Source: Osedax fenrisi
Lineage: Eukaryota > Annelida > Polychaeta > Sabellida > Siboglinidae
Reading direction: 5' to 3'
NCBI GenBank assembly: GCA_964019155.1
Contig: OZ025241.1
Location: 90,550,223 to 90,614,222, forward strand
DNA: 64,000 nt
In this document: one piece after another, positions 24,530 to 33,908 of the stretch
Layout of the letters: each line of letters starts with the position of its first letter
Numbering within the stretch: position 1 is the first letter of the stretch
Program-made: the position numbers and the translations under genes
Notes under the pieces: model-generated
The model's input: only the letters and a program-made list of their open reading frames with translations
Told to the model about the DNA's origin: nothing
Databases searched by the model: none

Positions 24530-26171
24530 TTCGATATCGATTTGAAAGTACATATCAAGTAACATTAAGGGGGTATCCCACTACAATATTTTAACTTTAA
24601 AACTATTTTCTATAAAGTTAACTATAATTTTACTGGGAAACCCCCTTACTTTCCGGCAACTTGCATGAAATATAATAACTTTCCGGAAAAATAGTAACTT
24701 TAAAGGGGGTATCCCATTAAAACTTGATAGAAAATGGTTTTAAATTTACAATATTTCCGGTAAGTTTCCGGAAAATCTTGTAGTAGGATACGATTTAGGA
24801 TAGTGATTTTCTAGCAATTTGTAGTGGGATACCCCCTTTAAAGTTACTATTTTTCCGGAAAGTTGCCGTAAAGTAAGAGGGTAACCCACTAAAATTGTAG
24901 TTAACTTGCTAGAAAATAACTTTCTACAAATATTTCAGGACATTATTTCCGGAAATACTGCTAGTGGGATACCTCCTTTAAAATGACATATTAACCATTT
25001 AAACCTTATAATGTGCTATTCAATAGATGATATAGAATACATTTGTTGATATTAATTGACATTTAATGATATTTAATAGATGATATAGAATACATTTGTT
25101 GATATTTATCGACATTTAATGATGTCCACGATGAATATTTTAGTGTACCAGCGTTTATTTCATCTGAAATTATACTATGAGCCATTACAGACTATAGAGA
25201 AATATACATTATTACAATATACTATTTTTCAACTAAAAATAATCAGCGACCTTTACTTTCGAATGTTAAACATGAATATAGTAAATTATCAAATATACAA
25301 AAAATAAATTATTAATATATTATTAATTATTAATAATAATTATTATTATTTAGAATTATCATATTTATTAAAATGATTTTATCTTTCTATATAATATATA
25401 ATTTTGAATTATAAATCAATTATTATATAAAATATATTATCAAAATAATGTCTTTGTTTTCAATAAATGTATATAATGGTTTTTGAGAATAAATCACTAT
25501 AATTGATATATCATAATTTTTAACAATGAATTAATTTCAATATTTACAAAAGATATGTTATTAAAAAATATATATATATTTATATAATGTATATATATAT
25601 TAAAATTAATTTATAAAAATGATATTATAAAATATTGATATAAAATAAATATAATGACTAAAGAATATATTATTTAATAAAATGTATCTGCTTAAATAAT
25701 TGTCTTAGTAGATATGTATCGTAGATACTATTTATGACTAATAGATACGATTACAAATACTTTTTAAATTTTTATAATAGATACAAATACAAATGTATCT
25801 ACGATGCTGATTTTTTGCCTTAATAGATACTGTATCGGCGATACTGCCCAGCTCTGCCTATACCCCTGTTCACCGTTTAATATAGAAGTACCCCCACCCC
25901 TACTCACCGTTTACCACCGAGTTAAACCAAACCACCCCCATTCACTATAAATACTATAGTATACTAACACCGAGCTCCCTCCGGCCAGGCATTTCACGGC
26001 AAGGACGTAACCTTGCACGTATCGGCCGACAACCCATCAATGTTGCTATACCAGAGATACGGCTTCAAGGCCGTCGACTACATCACAGACTTCTACGACA
26101 AGTACCTGCCCATGTCCAGCGATAAGTGCCGTAACGCGTTCTTTATGAAACTATCGTGCCGGATTGTGTGA
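22142..26171 (+). CDS. KAT14: KAT14 (CSRP2BP/ATAC2) C-terminal half, five exons
   Basis: Exons at 22142-22222, 22440-22544, 23007-23048 (or from 23001), 23248-23396 and 25975-26171 join in one frame: the phases agree at all four junctions. They encode about 190 residues ending at TGA 26169-26171. Readable matches to metazoan KAT14 are LKPYIWRNYE, IDYRYIRIQHISTINHLCEE, FFWKGID, LPDFSIVALYKK, GFAFAVPGNG, PFMLTHPDWLRCGIANFML, GKDVTLHVSADNPSMLLYQ and DFYDKYLP. These cover the whole GNAT fold, including the acetyl-CoA region (RCGIA). KAT14 is a subunit of the ATAC complex, which acetylates histones and regulates transcription in the nucleus. The upstream half (about three quarters of the usual protein) is not identified in the window and may lie in the upstream AT-rich DNA or outside. 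Exon GC content is far above that of the introns. The exact acceptor of exon 3 is ambiguous. Confidence 0.88.
22237..22310. repeat. 29 bp tandem repeat in KAT14 intron
   Basis: About two and a half copies of a unit containing CAAATAGTACCTTATATGGC lie 14 bp after the donor of exon a. Confidence 0.92.
22440..22544 (+). CDS. KAT14: KAT14 exon b
   Basis: Starts after CTATACAG at 22439, adding C to complete an Asp codon with exon a. It reads PDMHHPIDYRYIRIQHISTI and then NHLCEEFFWKGID. Donor GTAATC keeps phase 2; GTTTGT at 22541 is an alternative but breaks the phase. Confidence 0.8.
22747..22980. repeat. Polypyrimidine-rich intron segment
   Basis: The plus strand is almost purely C/T over long runs (CTCTCTTTCCCTCTCCC type words, repeated TTCTACCCTCTCTCT). 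It lies in the intron between exons b and c. The minus-strand frame across it is a composition artefact. Confidence 0.85.
23007..23048 (+). CDS. KAT14: KAT14 exon c
   Basis: A very short exon reading STRLPDFSIVALYK. The acceptor is CTCAG at 23006 or CACAG at 23000; both keep the frame and differ by two residues. Donor is GTTAGT at 23049. Confidence 0.75.
23248..23396 (+). CDS. KAT14: KAT14 exon d (core of the acetyltransferase fold)
   Basis: Acceptor CCTCCAG at 23247 and donor GTATTT at 23397. Encodes KLVIGFAFAVPGNGMDPAYI, then FMLTHPDWLRCGIANFMLYH. The WLRCGIA stretch corresponds to the acetyl-CoA-binding motif of GNAT enzymes (RRAGIA in vertebrate KAT14). Confidence 0.85.
23829..23980. mobile_element. 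hAT-like terminus with GATCC/GATCG repeats
   Basis: Begins CAGTGATGGGCACCGATCC, a usual hAT end, followed by many CGATCC and CCGATC words. It lies in the KAT14 intron. No matching second end with target duplication was found. Confidence 0.5.
24424..24466. repeat. Remnant of the GCAAAGATTTT MITE
   Basis: A short palindrome-like stretch with CAAAGATTTTTCTAAGG on one side and TTCGCAAAATCTTTG on the other, that is, both ends of the MITE seen at 3451 and 8452 with almost no middle. Confidence 0.6.
24483..24529. repeat. (AT)n microsatellite
   Basis: Long TA tract in the KAT14 intron; it produces a false minus-strand frame of alternating I and Y. Confidence 0.95.
24567..24979. mobile_element. Long foldback element with nested copy
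   Basis: Outer ends AAGGGGGTATCCCACTA and, inverted, TAAAGGAGGTATCCCACTA. Inside, a second pair with TAAAGGGGGTATCCCATTA (24701) and its complement (to 24842) lies between matching arms containing ACTTTCCGG. The whole 413 bp is an imperfect palindrome. It looks like a MITE inserted into, or derived from, its own kind. It lies in the KAT14 intron. Confidence 0.85.
25020..25127. repeat. Tandem duplication, about 54 bp unit
   Basis: Two copies of a unit including AATAGATGATATAGAATACA and GACATTTAATGAT. Confidence 0.85.
25690..25855. mobile_element. hAT-like terminus (CAGAGCTGGGCAGTATC)
   Basis: The minus-strand start CAGAGCTGGGCAGTATCG is a usual hAT end. The subterminal part is rich in GTATCTA / TAGATAC words. 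The other end was not found; the GGGCA core resembles the terminus at 23829, but no target duplication joins them. Confidence 0.5.
25975..26171 (+). CDS. KAT14: KAT14 last exon with stop
   Basis: Phase-compatible acceptor at 25974 (CGAG, just after TACTAAC); an AG at 25988 is nearer the usual branch distance but would break the frame. Reads GQAFHGKDVTLHVSADNPSM, LLYQRYGFKAVDY, DFYDKYLPMSSDKCRNAFF and ends at TGA 26169-26171. It corresponds to the family's C-terminus, with a few extra residues. Confidence 0.88.
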
Positions 26172-26220
26172 CCCCTGACCCCTGGTGGTCGTACCCACAT
26201 ATTACGGCCTAATTTTCGTA

Positions 26221-26420
26221 GATCTAAATGTTAGTTTGTATAATATATATATATATATATATATAACTACATACTATAGTTTATTATCAATATATATTAA
26301 TTCATACAGACTCAATTACTGAATAATAGACGAATGAAACGTCTAGAGTGAAAAAGAGATCGTGAAAGTTATACGAGACATATTCTATAATATTAGACTA
26401 TTTGAATAAATATATACATT
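26221..26420. repeat. Dispersed repeat R1, copy 2
   Basis: Matches 12235-12425 in the same orientation, with an (AT)n expansion near 26239-26263. It begins about 50 bp after the KAT14 stop and so may lie in the 3' UTR. Confidence 0.85.
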
Positions 26421-27028
26421 TATAGTTTCTTATCCGCGTGTATTTATTTTGTTGGTATTAAGTTTAATGTAGCCTTGCTGGCTGAATTGGGAATTGCAAT
26501 AAGAATTGTTTAATTGTATTCTTATTTAGTTAAAAGATCGATCACGGGCATCTAAGGTATGATGTAATCCTATAATCGATTGGTTAACTTTTATAACAAT
26601 ATATTAATATGTATATTCATAATACATAAATAGCTTATACACAGTATATATAATATATAAAATAGAATATTAATATATATATATACTTTTTAGCTTTTGA
26701 AATATATTTAAAACTATAGATAAATATAGATTACTTTTAATTATATATACAATAAAATAATATAACAAAGTAATAATGCTATATTGGAATATCTAATCTA
26801 TCAAAAACAATTTAATTTCAGAAATTATCTATCCTAATATAAATTTGCTTTGCTATTTATAAGTTATAAATATATGATACTTTTATATGTGTATATTATA
26901 AGTAATAATAATTTAGTTATAAAAATACTAAAAATAAACAGGTATAACGAGGGAATTATAATATATATTTATAAATAATATCAAACAAAATTAATTTCAG
27001 AAAACATTAGTTATTTTGTTTTATAGTT

Positions 27029-27067
<39 letters not shown>

Positions 27068-27410
27068 GTATATTATACATCGTATTTAAGATGTATAAGA
27101 ATGATTATTTATAAAATTGTAAAAAGATAATAAGTAATAATAATATATATATATACATATATAAAACAAAATTATCCATTTATAAGTCTGCGCACCCAGC
27201 ACCATAAGCTGAAGTAATTTTTCTTATGTTATCAGTTCTCCTTATACGAGCACTTTTTGCATTGGATAGACACTTCGAATCGATAGATTTATACTCGGAT
27301 TATACAGTGGTAAACTTCAGATTTTAACTTGATAAATCTGCAAACGCAAACTCCCCGAAGTTGAAGATAGATATAGATATGGCCTTCGTCAAAGCACATA
27401 CCAGTGTAGA
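26421..27410. other. AT-rich DNA; one GC-richer patch
   Basis: No gene seen. (AT)n at 27033-27064. The patch 27183-27410 is less AT-rich; part of it is open on the plus strand (SPKLKIDIDMAFVKAHT), but no splice sites or family are recognised. Confidence 0.5.
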
Positions 27411-27965
27411 AATATATATATATATATATATATATATCATGTATTCATGTATTCATTTTAGGTATGTAATATATAACTAAAATATACAAATACATATATT
27501 ATAAATTTGTAAATCATGTGTAGAAAGTAAAGTAAAAAATATAATAAATATATATATATATATGAATAACATATATTAATTTTAGGTAAGTAATTTATAA
27601 CTAAAATATACAAATACATATATTATAAATTTGTAAAATATGTGTAGAAATTAACGTAGAAAATAATATATATATATATATATATATATATCATGTATTC
27701 ATTTTATGTATGTAATATATAACTAGAATATACAAATACATATATTATAAATTTGTAAAATATGTGTAGAAAGTAAAGTACAAAATATAATAAATATATA
27801 TATATATGAATATCATATATTAATTTTAGGTATATAATATATAACTAAAATATACAAATACATATATTATAAATTTATAAAATATGTGTAGAAAGTAAAG
27901 TACAAAATATAATAAATATATATGTATATCATATATTAATTGTAGGTATGTAATATATAACTAAC
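27411..27965. repeat. Minisatellite, about 115-130 bp unit, 4-5 copies
   Basis: Each unit carries an (AT)n block, GTATGTAATATATAACTA, ATATACAAATACATATATTA, then ATGTGTAGAAAGTAAAGTA. Copies differ mainly in the AT block length. Confidence 0.92.
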
Positions 27966-29340
27966 CATATCGACTAGTTCAATGGGTTGTTTGATGTTCT
28001 ACAGGTATCAGAGGAAGTTCAGAGGTAGGTTTGCTATCTCTCTCATTCTAAAATAATGTGTATAATAATTTGTTCATGAATATATACTATGTTATATACA
28101 ATTGTTGAACATGTCATGTCTTTCTGATGTTTGGAGAACTTTACTGTCCGGGAAAAACAATCCCGAAATAAGCAAGTAAGCAAGTATATACAATATTTGT
28201 AACTTATAAAATAATTATAAATATGTTATGAATGTTAAAATATATATTATATTTATAAAATATGTTCAAAAAATAAGGAACCTTTTATATTTAAAGAATA
28301 ACAAATAATGAGTAAATAATATAATATTACATAATAAATAATACCTCTAGTCTATAGTCTATTCATAATTTTAAAATATTAATTGTTAAATCGTCGTTAA
28401 ATCTGGTATTATTAAAGATTTTAATTTAAAATCATCTGTGTTCTACTCCATATAATTGTGTATTACTTTCTTCTAATGCAAAATTTGAAATTTATTTTTT
28501 CCAAATTTGTGTACATACATATTAGTTATATGTAGTTTAAATTTGAAGCGATTAGTATTTGTATATAGTAAAATATCATTGATTTTGGTAGTCACGTGAC
28601 CATCGGGGAAGATTTTGATAATAGGGATGAATTGTTATATGACACCGGCCCTTGCTTTTTATTTATAAACCCAACCCCTTCTACAAAAGTATAATTAATA
28701 AACTATTTATTTAATCAAATTGAAGTTTTAAATGAATTATTAAAAGTGTATATAATTATTATATATTTAATATATGCTATTTAATTTATATTTTGGCAAA
28801 AAACCTGAATTTTGTAAAAAACCAAAAACCTCACAATGCCGACTATGGTTAAAACAATAAAATAGCATTGATAAGCTAAATTAGAAAGGATGCAAGCATA
28901 TTATATTCAAACAATTAAAATAAATTACATGATATTATACTGGGATTTATTTAAATTGTAATTAGATCTAGAATAGAAAATAATTTAAAACAATACTATG
29001 CATTTCATATTATAATACTAATGTAGATATAAAATAGACTATTTTATGAAGTCATTAAATAATATAATATATATAAATTTTATTATATTTAAACTGATAT
29101 TGTTTATATAATTTAAATACAAAAATAATAAGAATACACTAAATAAATACATATATTATTATTACTTATAATTTATTAAATATAGTAGTTAGATATATAT
29201 ATATTTAATGTTTATTAAACTTAATTATAATGTATTATATGTATTATTTAATTGCATTTAACTTAAATTGTAAGTAAAAATTATATTTAATAATTAATTT
29301 ATATTTTAAAATAATTAATTATAAGCTCGTTAATATTGAG
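27966..29340. other. AT-rich DNA between minisatellite and H1; repeat R2 copy 2
   Basis: No gene identified. At 27990-28045 a weak exon-like patch has CTACAG then AGAG|GTAGGT. About 28880-29180 matches 13285-13630. The rest is AT-rich 3' flank of H1. Confidence 0.55.
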
Positions 29341-29341
29341 T

Positions 29342-29357
29342 GGCCCTAAAAAGGGCC
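29342..29357 (-). terminator. Histone 3' stem-loop of H1
   Basis: Minus-strand RNA GGCCCUUUUUAGGGCC: 6 bp stem, 4 base loop, 25 bp after the H1 stop. It is the site bound by SLBP for non-polyadenylated 3' end formation. Confidence 0.93.
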
Positions 29358-29382
29358 GATTGGAATTATAAATATGAAATAG

Positions 29383-29889
29383 TTAAGCTTTAACTGTTTT
29401 CTTGATAGTTTTCTTAGCAACTGGTTTTTTCACTATTTTCGAAACTGCCTTCTTGGCTTTCTTTGGAGAAGCCTTTTTTGGTGAAGATTTAACCTTTTTA
29501 ATAATTGATTTCTTTGTGGTCTTCTTAACAATTTTTGTAACCGATGTTTTCTTTGCTTCACTTTTCTTCGGTGTAATTACTTTCTTGACTACCTTCTTTA
29601 CTGGCTTTGGTTGAACTGCAACTTTAAAACTTCCGGTAGCACCTGTACCTTTGACTTGATTTAATAAACCGATACTGACACCATTACGTAAACATGTTTT
29701 TAAATTAATGTTAATTTTCTTGTCGTTAGTTCCTAACTTATAATTAGCAGAAATATATTTAAGAATGGCGTTACGAGATGATCCTTTTCTTTCCTTTAAT
29801 GAAGAAATAGCGGATACCACCATTTCGTTGAACTTGGGGTGAACAGCTACAACTTTGGCTTTAACGGTTTTCTTAACTGGAGAACTCAT
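29383..29889 (-). CDS. H1: Linker histone H1
   Basis: 168 residues, intronless. Residues about 17-90 form the winged-helix globular domain (HPKFNEMVVSAISSLKERKG, SSRNAILKYISANYKLG, LKTCLRNGVSIGLLNQVKG, GATGSFKV). The rest is a Lys/Ala/Pro tail with KK-rich blocks and several SPKK-type sites (SSPKKASPKK), typical DNA-binding and CDK sites. It is short for an animal H1 (often about 200). H1 binds linker DNA at the nucleosome entry/exit. The start is the first ATG and the stop TAA is followed by a histone stem-loop, so it is the replication-dependent type. It is the only H1 in the window and lies at the end of the H2A array, same strand. The DNA upstream of 30001 recurs in every H2A unit. Confidence 0.96.
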   Translation of the reverse strand: MSSPVKKTVKAKVVAVHPKFNEMVVSAISSLKERKGSSRNAILKYISANYKLGTNDKKININLKTCLRNGVSIGLLNQVKGTGATGSFKVAVQPKPVKKVVKKVITPKKSEAKKTSVTKIVKKTTKKSIIKKVKSSPKKASPKKAKKAVSKIVKKPVAKKTIKKTVKA

Positions 29890-31074
29890 GATAATATACG
29901 AATGAGAGAAATATTCGAATGATATAAATTAAAAATCAAACTGATCCTATATATTAATAAACGGATGTGAAAGTAAGATATATATTTTATATACAAATTT
30001 ATTCATTTTCTTTAATTTTGTCTCTTTTTATAAAGTTTGTACTCGATTATATCAAACTAGATCAAATATTTTTAACAATATTTTTTTTTAATATAATAGA
30101 TCTTATTTTCATTTAGATGAATATCTTAAGCGTATATAATATAATTTTAAATTAAAACAAGAAAATTACGACTTACCTGTAATTTCATAATTTATAAACT
30201 TGACTTTTCGATTAAATACAAAAATTATAAGTAATTAATAATTATTTTTTATTAATTTATAATTTATTTCAAATAATTGAATATCATTTTAGTATATTAA
30301 CAACAAATATTTCTAATTATTTTAATGTATCATGGTAAATTTCCACATGTAATATTAATATAAAGCACAACAATGGTTAATTACAATTATTTCTGCAACT
30401 AGTACATATTGTACGTTTATTTGAATACTCCTCCTATATTTATCATTATTTTAATACAAGTTTGCTTTGTAATTTTATTAATTATTTAACTTTTACTAAT
30501 TCTTTATAATTGATCTACTATTATTTGTAATGTCAGTTTAAATTATTTATATTACATGTAATTACTTTATTTAATTATAATTAAAACATATACAAAATTA
30601 AACTATACTTAATTAATAGATTATTTTCCCAGTTGTTACCGTAAATTAACATGGTAGATAGGTTTTTTACCAACATTAATGGAACCTTGATTACATGTAA
30701 TTACCTCATTAAATTATAATTAAAACATGTTAAAAAAGTAGACGTTGCTTTATAATAAATTATTATTAGTTTCAGTATACATAATTTAAAATATTATAAA
30801 ATCATTTTTTATTTATAGAAAATAATATTCGTGTATATAACTATTTTTATTAATATTTGCTAATTAATCATACGCAATATTTGTGATATAAATTATTAAA
30901 CTACATTCATTTAGTTTAAATATGAAAAACAACCGTTGAAATATATTAATTAGATAGCTAATATTATAAAAATGTATATACGAATAATCATAAACTATAT
31001 ATGTAGCATATATTTTAAATGTAGAATATTATATATATATTAATTCAATTTGAATAAACATGTTTAATGTGGGT
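29890..31074. other. H1 upstream / first H2A downstream spacer
   Basis: 29890-30000 is the proximal H1 promoter, with ATATATAGG on the minus strand as a possible TATA; no CCAAT box is seen. From 30001 the sequence (starting ATTCATTTTCTTTAATTTTG) is also present in each H2A unit. At 30374 a 597-625 bp block found in the other six spacers is missing. From 30375 it is the H2A 3' flank. Confidence 0.8.
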
Positions 31075-31090
31075 GGTCCTAAAAAGGACC
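31075..31090 (-). terminator. Histone 3' stem-loop, H2A copy 1
   Basis: RNA GGUCCUUUUUAGGACC, 32 bp after the stop. The third stem pair is U-A, unlike the C-G in the other histone types here. Confidence 0.93.
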
Positions 31091-31122
31091 GATTGTTAGA
31101 ATTTGAAGTGAAGTTGTAAGAA

Positions 31123-31500
31123 TTAAGCAGATTTACCAGTTTTCTTTGGTAAGAGAACAGCTTGAATATTAGGCAATACACCACCTTGAGCGATAGTAAC
31201 ACCGGCAAGTAATTTGTTTAATTCTTCATCATTACGGATGGCCAACTGAAGATGACGTGGGATAATTCTAGATTTCTTGTTATCACGGGCAGCATTACCA
31301 GCTAACTCGAGAATTTCAGCTGCCAAGTACTCCATAACGGCAGCTAAATATACTGGAGCTCCAGCACCAACTCTTTTAGCGTAGTTACCTCTTCGTAAAT
31401 GGCGATGAATACGACCTACTGGGAATTGTAAACCAGCTCTGGATGATCTAGTCTTAGATTTAATTCCCTTTGCTTTACCTCCTTTTCCTCGTCCAGACAT
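31123..31500 (-). CDS. H2A: Histone H2A, copy 1
   Basis: 125 residues, intronless. N-tail [20 protein letters not shown]; histone fold with AGLQFPVGRIHRHLRRGNYA, GAPVYLAAVMEYLAAEILEL, NKKSRIIPRHLQLAIRND and the acidic-patch region EELNKLLAGV; C-tail ends KKTGKSA. There is no SQ motif at the end, so it is canonical H2A, not H2A.X. It pairs with H2B in the nucleosome core. ATG follows a TATA/CCAAT promoter and the gene ends in a stem-loop, so S-phase expression is expected. It lies next to H1, same strand. Proteins of copies 1 to 6 are identical. Confidence 0.98.
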   Translation of the reverse strand: MSGRGKGGKAKGIKSKTRSSRAGLQFPVGRIHRHLRRGNYAKRVGAGAPVYLAAVMEYLAAEILELAGNAARDNKKSRIIPRHLQLAIRNDEELNKLLAGVTIAQGGVLPNIQAVLLPKKTGKSA

Positions 31501-31645
31501 GATGATAATTTGATATGGATAGAGAGTTTAAATTTTAAGAATAAATTAAATTCTCAATTTGGCAACCTTTATACGCTTTAGCGTGGAATAGACTACGTCA
31601 ACGCATTGTGATTGGTCAGCCAAGAGAAAGAGTATTATATTCATT
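31501..31645 (-). promoter_or_regulatory. Shortened H2A promoter, copy 1
   Basis: On the minus strand, in order towards the gene: GACCAATCAC (CCAAT at 31611-31615), TGACGTAG (CRE-like, 31593-31600) and TATAAAG (31567-31573). The homology to the copy 7/H3 promoter stops at about 31637, where H1-upstream-like sequence starts, so the more distal CCAAT boxes are missing. Confidence 0.8.
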
Positions 31646-32012
31646 TTCTCTAATGTTGTCTCTTTTTATAAAGTTTGTACTCGATTATATCAAACTAGAT
31701 CAAATATTTTTAATAATATTTTTTTTTAATATAATAGATCTTATTTTCATTTAGATGAATATCTTAAGCGTATATAATATAATTTTAAATTAAAACAAGA
31801 AAATTACGACTTACCTGTAATTTCATAATTTATAAACTTGACTTTTCGATTAAATACAAAAATTATAAGTAATTAATAATTATTTTTTATTAATTTATAA
31901 TTTATTTCAAATAATTGAATATCATTTTAGTATATTAACAAAAAATATTTCTAATTATTTTAATGTATCATGGTAAATTTCCACATGTAATATTAATATA
32001 AAGCACAACAAT

Positions 32013-32637
32013 TTCCGATATTTACCATATAACAAAATGTTATATTTAGCATATATATTTATATAAATAACATATTATAAATTCATTAAGCTCAACGAAT
32101 ACAACTAAATAATAATATTTATAATTATTTTATAATTAAAAAATTCATAATTATGTTTATATAATGATATTCTACTTATTGTAATAGTTTATATAATACC
32201 TAATATGATCTAATATATTATTATAATTATATAATAATAAAATAGTCTAAATAAATTCTCATAATCTGATTTATTATATATTAATAATTATTTTAGTAAT
32301 ACGTCAAATATATTAATATTAATATAACCTTAAGTAGGTATACTATATTAATTATATAATTTAATTCTTAGATGTAATCTTATAGGTATAATTACGTATT
32401 AAGTATAATTACTTATAAAGTATAATTACGCATAACTTAATTAATACATCTCTTAATGTACTTTTAACTATATTCCTAAGTTCTTATTCACATCCATAAT
32501 ATTATTATTTCCTAAAGTAAATATCATTTTTTTGTAGTGAATGTTTTAATACATTATCACTAGATAAAAATACAAATTCAATTAAACATGTTATACATAA
32601 GATAGTTTATAAATAAAGTAATAGCTTTAATGCTAAT
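32013..32637. repeat. 625 bp spacer block, first occurrence
   Basis: Present between every pair of H2A genes but absent between H1 and copy 1, where ACAAT joins directly to GGTTAATT at 30374. AAT occurs at both edges. No terminal inverted repeat was recognised. Other occurrences: 34276-34872, 36511-37107, 38746-39370, 41009-41633 and 43272-43896. Confidence 0.9.
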
Positions 32638-33337
32638 GGTTAATTACAATTATTTCTGCAACTAGTACATATTGTACGTTTATTTGAATACTCCTCCTAT
32701 ATTTATCATTATTTTAATACAAGTTTGCTTTGTAATTTTATTAATTATTTAACTTTTACTAATTCTTTATAATTGATCTACTATTATTTGTAATGTCAGT
32801 TTAAATTATTTATATTACATGTAATTACTTTATTTAATTATAATTAAAACATATACAAAATTAAACTATACTTAATTAATAGATTATTTTCCCAGTTGTT
32901 ACCGTAAATTAACATGGTAGATAGGTTTTTTACCAACATTAATGGAACCTTGATTACATGTAATTACCTCATTAAATTATAATTAAAACATGTTAAAAAA
33001 GTAGACGTTGCTTTATAATAAATTATTATTAGTTTCAGTATACATAATTTAAAATATTATAAAATCATTTTTTATTTATAGAAAATAATATTCGTGTATA
33101 TAACTATTTTTATTAATATTTGCTAATTAATCATACGCAATATTTGTGATATAAATTATTAAACTACATTCATTTAGTTTAAATATGAAAAACAACCGTT
33201 GAAATATATTAATTAGATAGCTAATATTATAAAAATGTATATACGAATAATCATAAACTATATATGTAGCATATATTTTAAATGTAGAATATTATATATA
33301 TATTAATTCAATTTGAATAAACATGTTTAATGTGGGT

Positions 33338-33353
33338 GGTCCTAAAAAGGACC
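33338..33353 (-). terminator. Histone 3' stem-loop, H2A copy 2
   Basis: GGUCCUUUUUAGGACC at the same distance from the stop as in copy 1. Confidence 0.93.
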
Positions 33354-33385
33354 GATTGTTAGAATTTGAAGTGAAGTTGTAAGAA

Positions 33386-33763
33386 TTAAGCAGATTTACC
33401 AGTTTTCTTTGGTAAGAGAACAGCTTGAATATTAGGCAATACACCACCTTGAGCGATAGTAACACCGGCAAGTAATTTGTTTAATTCTTCATCATTACGG
33501 ATGGCCAACTGAAGATGACGTGGGATAATTCTAGATTTCTTGTTATCACGGGCAGCATTACCAGCTAACTCGAGAATTTCAGCTGCCAAGTACTCCATAA
33601 CGGCAGCTAAATATACTGGAGCTCCAGCACCAACTCTTTTAGCGTAGTTACCTCTTCGTAAATGGCGATGAATACGACCTACTGGGAATTGTAAACCAGC
33701 TCTGGATGATCTAGTCTTAGATTTAATTCCCTTTGCTTTACCTCCTTTTCCTCGTCCAGACAT
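33386..33763 (-). CDS. H2A: Histone H2A, copy 2
   Basis: Protein identical to copy 1 (125 residues, Ile13, KKTGKSA end). The spacer between copies 1 and 2 is the long form (2263 bp period). It carries the AATGTTGTCTC variant upstream, shared by copies 1-3. Confidence 0.98.
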   Translation of the reverse strand: MSGRGKGGKAKGIKSKTRSSRAGLQFPVGRIHRHLRRGNYAKRVGAGAPVYLAAVMEYLAAEILELAGNAARDNKKSRIIPRHLQLAIRNDEELNKLLAGVTIAQGGVLPNIQAVLLPKKTGKSA

Positions 33764-33908
33764 GATGATAATTTGATATGGATAGAGAGTTTAAATTTTA
33801 AGAATAAATTAAATTCTCAATTTGGCAACCTTTATACGCTTTAGCGTGGAATAGACTACGTCAACGCATTGTGATTGGTCAGCCAAGAGAAAGAGTATTA
33901 TATTCATT
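33764..33908 (-). promoter_or_regulatory. Shortened H2A promoter, copy 2
   Basis: Same CCAAT, CRE-like and TATAAAG order and spacing as copy 1, and the same breakpoint to H1-like sequence. Confidence 0.8.

Noticed and set aside
23829..25855. One 2 kb hAT element with ends at 23829 and 25855
   Set aside because: The ends share only CAGNGNTGGGCA and there is no target duplication; the subterminal words also differ.
27411..27965. CRISPR-like array
   Set aside because: Repeats are long and the whole unit is repeated without unique spacers; it is a eukaryotic minisatellite.
29402..29614. Plus-strand ORF across H1 and similar antisense ORFs on H2B and H3
   Set aside because: They are shadows of the histone genes in other frames.
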